NCBI GenBank assembly: GCA_044238145.1 | Contig: JBIIDT010000034.1 | Span: 1-31,196 of the forward strand | Reading direction: 5' to 3' | Origin: QWPN01 sp044238145 | GTDB taxonomy: Bacteria > Planctomycetota > Planctomycetia > Pirellulales > UBA1268 | Length of the DNA: 31,196 nt | Shown here: positions 8,801 through 14,430 of the stretch, piece by piece | Layout of the letters: each line of letters starts with the position of its first letter | Numbering within the stretch: position 1 is the first letter of the stretch | Notes under the pieces: generated by a model | Told to the model about the DNA's origin: nothing | The model's input: only the letters and a program-made list of their open reading frames with translations | Database searches by the model: none | Program-made: the position numbers and the translations under genes

Positions 8801-10179
8801 ACGCGATCGTGGCGGCACAGGCGCAGTCGCCGGCCGACCGCGCCACGCAGGCCTGGGCCCGGCGGGTGGTCGCGGAACTGGTGGGCGAACGGGGCACGTT
8901 TCGCGACTTCCAGGCCGCGCTGCGGACGCTCCAGCTGAACGCCGACGCCAAGGGCCAGCTGGGCCTGGAGGATCTGGCCCTCAAGGCCCGGCTGCTCGCG
9001 GCGCGGCCGGAGCCGGCCAATTGGCGGGAGGGCATCGAGACGTTCGACGCGCTCGCCAGGATTCAACCGCTCTCGACCGGCCAGAAGCTGCAACTCGCCG
9101 ACCTCCAGGAGCGGATCGGCCGCTGGGACGAATGCCGTGACGGCCTGGTCTCGATCGCCTCGTCGCCACAAACACCCCCGGCCATCATGGCGCGACTCAT
9201 CGAGAAGCTGGTCGACCACGGTGAACTCAGCGCGGCCCGGACCTGGCTGCGACGGCTCCAGACCGCCGCCCCCGACGCCCCGATGACGCTCGCCGTCGAG
9301 GCGAAGGTGGCCATCGCCGCGGGCGACCGCGAGGCCGCGAAGTCGTCCGCCCGCAAGCTGATGCCGGTGGTGGAGGCCGCGGGGGACCGCGCGGAAGACA
9401 TGCGGACGATCGCGCAGCTGTACGAGGAACTGGGCTTCATCAAGGCGGCCGACACCGTTCTCGCCCGGCTCGCTGAGGCGTCCGCGGAAGGCACCGTGGC
9501 CCGCGCCGCCTTCCTCGGCCGCCAGAAGCAGACGGCGGCGGCCCTCGACCTGCTGGAAACATGCTGGGACAAGGCGTCCCTCGAGCGCCTGCTGCAGGTG
9601 GCCGTCGAGGTGGCCCGCGACGCGGAGGACCCCACCGCCGCCGCACGCATCGACCCCTGGTTCGCCAAGGCGATGCGTCAGGATCCGGAATCCATCACCC
9701 TGCCGCTGCTGCTCGCCGAGATCCGCGACCTGCAGGGCCGCCCCGCCGACACCGAGTCGATCTATCGTGGGATCCTCGATCGAGAGCGTCTCGACCCCAT
9801 CGCCCGAGCGATCGTCACCAACAACCTCGCCTTTCACCTGGCCCGGCCCGAGACGGCCGCCGAGGCCCGCAAGCTGATCGACGCCGCGATCGACGAACTC
9901 GGCCCGCATCCCGACCTGCTCGATACCCGCGGCATGGTCGAACTGGCCGCGGGCGACGCGCGGCAGGCCTTGAAGGACCTCCAGGAGGCGACGCTGCAGC
10001 CGACCGCCGTCAAGCTGCTCCACCTGGCATGCGCGCAGTTCGCGTCCGGCGACGCCGAGACCGCTGTCCGCACGCTGGAGGATGCCCGCCGCAAGCAACT
10101 GCGGTCGACCCGGCTCTCGAGCGCCGACCGCGAGCGGCTCGGGGCGCTCGAGGCAGCCCTGGCCCGCCCCGCCGCCTGA
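5812..10179 (+). CDS. Membrane-anchored giant tetratricopeptide-repeat protein
   Basis: A 1455-aa protein. The frame is open far upstream, but the GTG at 5812 has GAGGAG at 5801-5806 and begins VKRVNLKLLLTLVAATVIAV, a short basic N-terminus followed by one transmembrane helix (about residues 7-25). Everything after that is helical TPR or TPR-like repeats, for example ARQRLDEGKPAEALLLFQRY, ALAGVCLQQGRADEAEQTL and GNEMLGRFDEAERYYREAAA, through to the C-terminus. No catalytic domain is visible. It is probably a scaffold held at the cytoplasmic membrane; which side the repeats face cannot be decided because basic residues lie on both sides of the helix. A TAGAAT hexamer at 5756-5761 is a possible -10. 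Its 3' end converges on a small TPR gene 31 bp away. Confidence 0.85.
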   Translation: MKRVNLKLLLTLVAATVIAVVGVYFLRRFQITRNAGGLAKLARQRLDEGKPAEALLLFQRYVGLRPEDKEAYGEYAELLLRKTEGPEVTRADLARAYAVLEEAIRRDPANDALRARLARFQLRIGRFGDAREHLRVLREHVADGTIAAASAAAEPAAEKADVDALTDPDSIALMLARAHLGMGEFEPAATIAGELVGFDLESRSFGDEPQTGAPTDAYVVLAAILAEKLEDTAAANRVLDQLVKVRPDDATAWLALSRWHRQQGDAAAATRDLDKALELGPDNPDVLFAAFDLCAATGDASRAEKLARQGREAFPGDERGYRALAGVCLQQGRADEAEQTLRDGVAALPTRAPLLLMLADVQLQRGEVEEAEQTLSRVREQLGPTNPAVGLFEARILVARQQWLQARERLREVRPLVAGMEDLTRQVDLYLGQCAEQLGEFDEQLAANQRVLSDSPTSLPARVGAASALMAAGKNDEALAEYEAVAAGVPADKLAGIPQIWLPLLQLRVAAQARRPAEKRDWSKIDALLESLQQAPEVSAAQIALLRADVLVRKDELDAAEAVLAKGAAAEPANPQLAASRAALALRREGPAAARGLLDALPEDVSGHPAVLSVSAQVAAAAGGEAALQSFAQIAERARTLPAEPASRLLSQVAGLSLALGDREAAERLWTEAAEKQPEDAQARSALFELALDSGDLAKARTAAEALRKAAGAESPQGFVARAAVAITSVRQSLAARQEPGGPMPELTAAEKQQLDEARNLLVEAENARPGWGRIQSMYAEVEGLKGDVAAAIDRLQRAINLGTTNPAVIRQLVSLLYATNRIDEARRALASIGPEAAGLERLAAEVELRSGKAEEAVAIAEKTVAADSKNADELLWFGQLLERAGKRERAAEVVERAVAAAPSRPDAWLSLVSLQVAAGRKKAAEQTLDRSADSLADPQRGTTLAQGNEMLGRFDEAERYYREAAAAAPGDVAIRRRLAEFLLRAGRLAPARETLDAIVAAQAQSPADRATQAWARRVVAELVGERGTFRDFQAALRTLQLNADAKGQLGLEDLALKARLLAARPEPANWREGIETFDALARIQPLSTGQKLQLADLQERIGRWDECRDGLVSIASSPQTPPAIMARLIEKLVDHGELSAARTWLRRLQTAAPDAPMTLAVEAKVAIAAGDREAAKSSARKLMPVVEAAGDRAEDMRTIAQLYEELGFIKAADTVLARLAEASAEGTVARAAFLGRQKQTAAALDLLETCWDKASLERLLQVAVEVARDAEDPTAAARIDPWFAKAMRQDPESITLPLLLAEIRDLQGRPADTESIYRGILDRERLDPIARAIVTNNLAFHLARPETAAEARKLIDAAIDELGPHPDLLDTRGMVELAAGDARQALKDLQEATLQPTAVKLLHLACAQFASGDAETAVRTLEDARRKQLRSTRLSSADRERLGALEAALARPAA

Positions 10180-10210
10180 CCAGGGCGCCGGCCGCCCCGT
10201 CTCCCAGGGT

Positions 10211-10528
10211 CTACCCGCCGCCCTGGAGCATCCGTGATCGGGCCAGGGCCTCTTCGGCTTCGGCGATCCGGCCGCCCCGCATGCAGGCCACGCTCAGGGC
10301 GGTGTAGCTGAAGGGATCGGCCGGTTCGAGGTCACAGACGCGGCGGGCGTGCCGGACGGCCTCCTCGTGGCGCTCGAGCCGGGTGCACCACGCCGCGAGC
10401 GCCGAGTGTGCCAGGGCGAACTCCGGATGGTCCGCCACGACCGCCTCGAGGGCCGCGACGGCTCCCGCGAGGTCGCCGGCATTCTTTAACGCTTCCGCGG
10501 CCTCGTAACGCTCTTCCCGCGTGGCCAT
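10211..10528 (-). CDS. Small tetratricopeptide-repeat protein
   Basis: A 105-aa soluble protein from ATG 10528 with AGGAG 8-12 nt upstream. It begins MATREERYEAAEALKNAGD and consists of about three TPR units: YEAAEALKNAGDLAGAVAAL, ALAAWCTRLERHEEAVRHAR and YTALSVACMRGGRIAEAEEA. No signal peptide or enzyme domain is present. It is probably a protein-interaction module; the partner is unknown. The longer open frame upstream crosses the leader and lacks repeat character. The leader carries three segments able to form alternative hairpins near the ribosome binding site (10536-10572). Confidence 0.8.
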   Translation of the reverse strand: MATREERYEAAEALKNAGDLAGAVAALEAVVADHPEFALAHSALAAWCTRLERHEEAVRHARRVCDLEPADPFSYTALSVACMRGGRIAEAEEALARSRMLQGGG

Positions 10529-10535
10529 GCTGCAT

Positions 10536-10572
10536 CTCCTGCGGTTGATCACTCCGCAGCCTGGCTGCGGAG
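10536..10572 (-). promoter_or_regulatory. Mutually exclusive leader hairpins over the RBS of the small TPR gene
   Basis: Read on the minus strand, CTCCGCAGC (10564-10572 in plus coordinates), a 3-nt loop and GCTGCGGAG (10552-10560) form a perfect 9-bp hairpin. Nine nt later CCGCAG, directly fused to the GGAG of the ribosome binding site, can instead pair with the CTGCGG of the second arm. The two pairings exclude each other, so the ribosome site could be free or sequestered. The complementarity is seen in the sequence; a switch function is inference. Confidence 0.35.
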
Positions 10573-10620
10573 AGGGTCGGTCGCAGTGTACCGACGGGCA
10601 GACGGGAAAAACACGGCGTT

Positions 10621-10637
10621 GCGGGGCTCTGCCCCGC
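10621..10637. repeat. Short GC-rich inverted repeat
   Basis: GCGGGGC, TCT, GCCCCGC: a perfect 7-bp stem with a 3-nt loop, followed by more GC-rich self-complementary sequence (GCCGG ... CCGGC). It lies between the divergent small TPR gene and lpxA. It could be a transcription-stopping hairpin or part of a dispersed intergenic repeat; there is no adjacent T-run. Confidence 0.4.
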
Positions 10638-10718
10638 CGGGGCAGGCCCGGCAAGATCGCGTGGCCCCCGGAAACTGCCATTGAATCCGCCCTCTTCTCG
10701 AACCGATAACCCTACCCG

Positions 10719-10751
10719 GCCGGCGTCGCAGCCGACGGCCGGCGGATTTTT
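10719..10751 (+). terminator. Terminator-like hairpin (possible attenuator) in the lpxA leader
   Basis: GCCGGC-GTCG, loop CAGC, CGAC-G-GCCGGC: a 10-bp stem with one bulged G, followed by GGA and five T (10747-10751). No plus-strand gene lies between 10180 and here, so there is no obvious upstream gene to terminate. The structure ends 38 nt before the lpxA GTG. A competing stem, CGGCG (10740-10744) with CGCCG (10752-10756), would break it. An attenuator role is inference. Confidence 0.4.
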
Positions 10752-10789
10752 CGCCGACCGACGGCCCGAGAGGCCCCGAAAGGTTCCCC

Positions 10790-11644
10790 GTGAGCATCCA
10801 TCCTCTGGCGGTCGTGAGTCCGGATGCCAGGCTCGGAGTCGGCGTCCGGGTGGGGCCGTTCGCCACGATCGAGGCCGACGTCGAAATCGGCGACTTCTGC
10901 ACGGTCGCCAGCGGCGCCGTCCTCAAGGCCGGCGTGCGGGCCGGCTGCCACAACGACTTCGGCGAACACGTGGTGATCGGCGGCGCCCCGCAGCACGTTG
11001 CCCGGCCCGAAAACATCGGCCGCGTCACGATCGGCGACCACAACGTGTTTCGCGAGTTCGCCACCGTGCACCGGGCCCTCAAGCCCGGCACCGTGACCGC
11101 CGTGGGCAACCACAACTACGTCATGGCGAGCGTTCACTTCGGCCACGACTGCGTGATCGGCAACAACTGCATCTTCGCCAACGCGGCCCTGCTCGGCGGG
11201 CACGTGACGGTCGAGGATCGGGCCTTCGTCTCGGGGGCCGTGGCGGTTCACCAGTTCTGCCGCATCGGCCGGCTGGCGATGGTCGGCGGCCACGCCCGCG
11301 TCGTCCAGGACGTGCCCCCGTACATGTTGCTCGACGGCCAGAGTGGCTGCGTCGTCGGCCTCAACGTCGTCGGCCTGCGGCGGAGCGGGCATTCGCCCGA
11401 GGACATCGCCACGCTCAAGGCCGCCTACCGCACGGTGTACCGCCGCGGCCTGCCCTGGAAGGAAGTGCTCGAGACGCTCGAGGCGGAGTTTACGGCCGCC
11501 CCCGTGGCGCACCTGCACGCGTTCCTCTCCGGCGGCACCCGCGGGTTCGCCCAGGAACGGCGGGCCCCTCCGGCCACGACGCTGCGGCTGCGGGTGGCCG
11601 ACGAGGACGCACCGGTCGAGACGATCCGCTCCCGGGCGGGCTGA
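10790..11644 (+). CDS. lpxA: Acyl-ACP--UDP-N-acetylglucosamine O-acyltransferase
   Basis: First enzyme of lipid A synthesis; it transfers a 3-hydroxyacyl chain from acyl carrier protein to the 3-OH of UDP-GlcNAc in the cytoplasm. It is 284 aa, close to the usual ~260-270. The N-terminal two thirds show hexapeptide left-handed beta-helix repeats (VGPFATI, VEIGDFC, VTIGDHN). The catalytic segment is VMASVHFGHDCVIGNNCIFA, where H119 corresponds to the catalytic His125 of the E. coli enzyme. It is followed by the family block AVHQFCRIGRLAMVGG and QDVPPYMLLDGQ, then an alpha-helical C-terminal domain. The start is GTG 10790 with a modest GAAAGG motif 6 nt upstream. Here it is not linked to lpxD or fabZ. 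It implies a lipid-A-bearing outer membrane. Its stop is 6 bp from the convergent regulator. Confidence 0.93.
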   Translation: MSIHPLAVVSPDARLGVGVRVGPFATIEADVEIGDFCTVASGAVLKAGVRAGCHNDFGEHVVIGGAPQHVARPENIGRVTIGDHNVFREFATVHRALKPGTVTAVGNHNYVMASVHFGHDCVIGNNCIFANAALLGGHVTVEDRAFVSGAVAVHQFCRIGRLAMVGGHARVVQDVPPYMLLDGQSGCVVGLNVVGLRRSGHSPEDIATLKAAYRTVYRRGLPWKEVLETLEAEFTAAPVAHLHAFLSGGTRGFAQERRAPPATTLRLRVADEDAPVETIRSRAG

Positions 11645-11650
11645 CGCGCC

Positions 11651-12784
11651 TCACTCGGGGCCGTCGGCCGGACGGCTGCCCGATTCGTCGAGCCCGTACC
11701 GCTGCAGTTTCCGTCGCAGCACCGAGCGGTCGATCCCCAGCATCTTCGCCGCCAGCGACTTGTTTTGCATGGTCGCGGCGAGCGTCCGCTCGAGATGCAT
11801 CCGCTCCACGTCCGCGAGCGTCGGCCAGGATTCGTCGCTGCCGGGCTCGGCGGCGACGGGCCGCGCCGGCCCGGCCGGCTGGATCCGCGGCTCGACCCGG
11901 TAGACGCCCGGCACGCTGGTGGGCGAGACGATGCCCCGGCTGGCGGCCATCGCGAGCTGCACGGCGCCGGAGGCCTGCTCTCCCGGAGGCCGCGTGCCCA
12001 TCAGGCCGCTGAGGGCGTCGGGATCGATCTCGTCCCCGGATGAGAACATCACCGCCCGCTCGAGCACGTTCTCGAGCTCGCGGACGTTGCCGGGCCAGGC
12101 GTAGGCCTGGAGCACCTCCATCGCGGCCGGCGCCAGGCTGCACTGCGGCATGCCATGGCGGCCCGACAGCTCGGCCAGGTAGCGGGCGGCGAGCACGGGC
12201 ACATCCTCCGGACGCTCCCGCAGGGGCCGCGTCTGGATGGCCACCACGTTGAGCCGGTAGAAGAGGTCCTCCCGGAAGCGGCCCTCGGTGACCTCGCGGA
12301 ACAGGTCGCGGTTCGTGGCGGCGATGACCCGCACGTCGACCGGCACCTCCTGGTGGCTGCCGACGGGCACGACGGTCCGCTGCTGCAGGACGCGGAGCAG
12401 CTTGGCCTGCAGCTCGAGCTCCATCTCCCCGATCTCGTCGAGGAAGATCGTGCCCCCCTCGGCTGCCCGAAAGCAGCCGAGCGTCGACGACGTGGCGCCG
12501 GTGAACGATCCCTTCACGTGCCCGAACATGTGGCTGGCGAAGAGCGTACCGGTGGTGACGGCGCAGTCGACCGGGATGAACGGCTTGGCGGAGCGCGGGC
12601 TGCAGGCGTGGATCGCCCGGGCGATCAGCTCCTTGCCCGTGCCGCTCGGGCCCATGATCAGGACGCTGGAGTGGTGGGCCGCCACCAGTTCGATCGACCG
12701 CCGCACCTGCTCGGACCATGCCGACACGCCGACGATCCGTTCGATCGCCGTTTCAGCCCGGATGTTTCCCGCGAGCGCAGCCAT
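11651..12784 (-). CDS. Sigma-54-dependent transcriptional activator lacking a sensory domain
   Basis: A 377-aa bacterial enhancer-binding protein from ATG 12784. After only ~17 residues it enters the AAA+ domain: IVGVSAWSEQVRRSIELVA, Walker A GPSGTGKE (45-52), the sigma-54 contact loop KGSFTGA (91-97; the usual GAFTGA has Ser for the second residue), Walker B FLDEIGE (114-120), the sensor segment VRVIAATNRDL, the arginine region FREDLFYRLNVV, and AWPGNVRELENV. A ~70-aa linker leads to a Fis-type helix-turn-helix, LAAKMLGIDRSVLRRKLQ. No receiver, GAF or PAS domain is present, as in PspF-like activators. The frame is open ~100 codons upstream, but that stretch has no domain character. No strong Shine-Dalgarno is seen, so the start is less certain. 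It is divergent from the 13081-22405 chemosensory operon. Confidence 0.88.
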   Translation of the reverse strand: MAALAGNIRAETAIERIVGVSAWSEQVRRSIELVAAHHSSVLIMGPSGTGKELIARAIHACSPRSAKPFIPVDCAVTTGTLFASHMFGHVKGSFTGATSSTLGCFRAAEGGTIFLDEIGEMELELQAKLLRVLQQRTVVPVGSHQEVPVDVRVIAATNRDLFREVTEGRFREDLFYRLNVVAIQTRPLRERPEDVPVLAARYLAELSGRHGMPQCSLAPAAMEVLQAYAWPGNVRELENVLERAVMFSSGDEIDPDALSGLMGTRPPGEQASGAVQLAMAASRGIVSPTSVPGVYRVEPRIQPAGPARPVAAEPGSDESWPTLADVERMHLERTLAATMQNKSLAAKMLGIDRSVLRRKLQRYGLDESGSRPADGPE

Positions 12785-12949
12785 GGCCGACCGTGGATGA
12801 ATCGTCGCCACCGCCCGTGGGCCACCCCGGGCCGCCCCGACAGGTCCCCTCGGGCGGCGGAAAACCCGATGCCGCCGTTGCTTAGGTATACAACACGCCG
12901 TCCCGCCGGGCCACAAACCGGCCGCGTAGAGGGCTTGAAGCCGTCGGCC

Positions 12950-13012
12950 CGGCGGCCGGCCGCCGCCCCCGCCTGTGAGGATTTTTCCGGCTCCGACCGG
13001 TCGCCCGGTCGG
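12950..13012. promoter_or_regulatory. Palindrome and hairpin in the regulator/chemosensory intergenic region
   Basis: The divergent gap 12785-13080 (296 bp) holds a perfect 16-nt palindrome, CGGCGGCCGGCCGCCG (12950-12965), and a perfect 8-bp hairpin, CCGACCGG-tcgc-CCGGTCGG (12993-13012), about 70 nt before the binding-protein ATG. An A/T-rich GGTATACAAC (12885-12894) is the best -10-like patch. No convincing -24/-12 sigma-54 element (GG-N10-GC with TTGC) was found by eye on either strand. The palindrome could be an operator for the adjacent regulator, or chance in GC-rich DNA. Confidence 0.3.
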
Positions 13013-13080
13013 GAAAGATGGGCAAAGATTGAGGTGCCTCTCTTCCCCGCCACCGGCCTGCGCCGGGGGATCCGCGTGCC

Positions 13081-14430
13081 ATGACCGAACTCGCACCGAG
13101 CGTCGCTCCGGATCGCGCCGTCGCGGCCGGCCTCCGCCCCGCCGCCTGGCGGCGTTGGCTGGGCCTCGCCGCGTTCCTCGCCGTCGCCGCGGCCGTCTGG
13201 CTCGGCCTCGATCGCATGCTGGTCGACCGCCGGCCGATCGTCGTCGGCCTCCTGCACTCGCAGACCGGCCCGATGGCGGTGAGCGAGCGATCGATGATCG
13301 ACGCGGAGGTGCTGGCCCTCGAGGAAATCAACGCCGGCGGCGGCCTGCTTGGCCGACCCGTCCGCTGGGTCGTGGCCGACGGAGCGTCCGACTGGCCGAC
13401 GTTCGCCCGCCAGGCGGACCAACTCATCCGCCAGCAGCGGGTCGCGGTGCTCGTCGGCTGCTGGACGAGCGCCTGCCGCAAGGGCGTGCTGCCGATCGTC
13501 GAGTCGCAGGACCACCTGCTCATCTACCCGATGGCCTACGAGGGACTGGAGCAGTCGCCGAACATCGTCTACACGGGGGCCGCGCCGAACCAGCAGATCA
13601 CGCCCGCCGTGCAGTGGTGCCACGACACCCTCGGCGCGCGGAAGTTCTTCCTCGTGGGCTCCGACTACATCTGGCCGCACTGCGTCAACGCCATCGCCGC
13701 CGACCAGATCAAGGGCTTCGGGGCCGCGGTGGTCGGCGAGGCCTACGTGCCGTTCGGCAGCCGCGATGCGGCCGACGTGGTGCGGCAGATCGTGGCCGCC
13801 GACCCCGACGTGATCCTGAGCAGCGTGGTCGGCGACTCGGGTGTGGCCTTCGCCCGAGCTCTCCGCGAGGCCGGCCTGCGGCCCGAGAAGGTGCCCGTCG
13901 TGACGTTCGCGATGGCCGAGGACGAACTGCGGGGCCTGCCGGGCGACGACATGGCCGGCCATTACGCCGCCTGGTGCTACTTCCAGTCGCTGGAGCGGCC
14001 CGAGAACTTGGCCTTCGTGCGGTCCTTCAAGGCCCGTTACGGCGCCGACCGGTGCACCTCCGACGTCATGGCGACGGCCTACAACAGCGTGCACCTCTGG
14101 GCGCAGGCCGTCCGCGAGGCCGGCACGACCGACGTCCACCAGGTGCGGGCAACCCTCCGGCACCAGAGCCGCAACGCGCCCGAGGGCACCATCGCCATCG
14201 ACCCGGAGACGCAGCACGCCTGGCGTCCCGTGTTCATCGGCCGCATCCGCCCCGACGGGCAGTTCGACGTGGTCTGGTCGAGCCGCACGGCCGTGCGGCC
14301 CGTGCCGTTTCCGATCTCCCGGTCGCGTTCGGAGTGGGAGGCCTTCGTGACGGGCCTGTACCGCGGCTGGGGCGGCCGCTGGTCGAACCCGGTCGGATCC
14401 ACGACGGTGGACGGGGGAGGTGCGCGATGA
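13081..14430 (+). CDS. UrtA-like (urea/short-chain amide family) substrate-binding protein, membrane-anchored
   Basis: A 449-aa periplasmic binding protein closely resembling UrtA, the urea receptor of the UrtABCDE ABC transporter, and the AmiC/FmdD amide group. Family blocks are VVGLLHSQTGPMAVSE, EEINAGGGLLGRPVRWVV, DGASDWPTFARQADQL, VGCWTSACRKGVLPI, YPMAYEGLEQSPNIVYTGAA, FFLVGSDYIWP, GHYAAWCYFQSLE and APEGTIAIDPETQHAW. The N-terminus (residues 1-45) has a basic AAWRR followed by a ~22-residue hydrophobic helix with no clear signal-peptidase site, so it probably stays anchored in the membrane with the binding domain outside. No urtBCDE genes are present. Its stop overlaps the chemoreceptor start (ATGA), implying translational coupling and a sensory role. 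GGGGGA lies 10 nt before the ATG. Urea itself as ligand is inference. Confidence 0.9.
   Translation: MTELAPSVAPDRAVAAGLRPAAWRRWLGLAAFLAVAAAVWLGLDRMLVDRRPIVVGLLHSQTGPMAVSERSMIDAEVLALEEINAGGGLLGRPVRWVVADGASDWPTFARQADQLIRQQRVAVLVGCWTSACRKGVLPIVESQDHLLIYPMAYEGLEQSPNIVYTGAAPNQQITPAVQWCHDTLGARKFFLVGSDYIWPHCVNAIAADQIKGFGAAVVGEAYVPFGSRDAADVVRQIVAADPDVILSSVVGDSGVAFARALREAGLRPEKVPVVTFAMAEDELRGLPGDDMAGHYAAWCYFQSLERPENLAFVRSFKARYGADRCTSDVMATAYNSVHLWAQAVREAGTTDVHQVRATLRHQSRNAPEGTIAIDPETQHAWRPVFIGRIRPDGQFDVVWSSRTAVRPVPFPISRSRSEWEAFVTGLYRGWGGRWSNPVGSTTVDGGGAR

Noticed and set aside
7612..10098. 828-codon open frame on the minus strand inside the giant TPR gene
   Set aside because: Arginine/glycine/leucine-biased translation without domains; the plus-strand frame has clear TPR repeats throughout. 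A GC-rich shadow.
12785..13080. Sigma-54 promoter controlling the chemosensory operon
   Set aside because: The TTGC and GGCAC words present lack the needed GG-N10-GC spacing on both strands.
12975..14426. Long N-terminal extension of the chemoreceptor frame
   Set aside because: It runs out of frame through the UrtA-like gene. The ATG at 14427 has a strong Shine-Dalgarno and overlaps the preceding stop, and a transmembrane helix follows at once.
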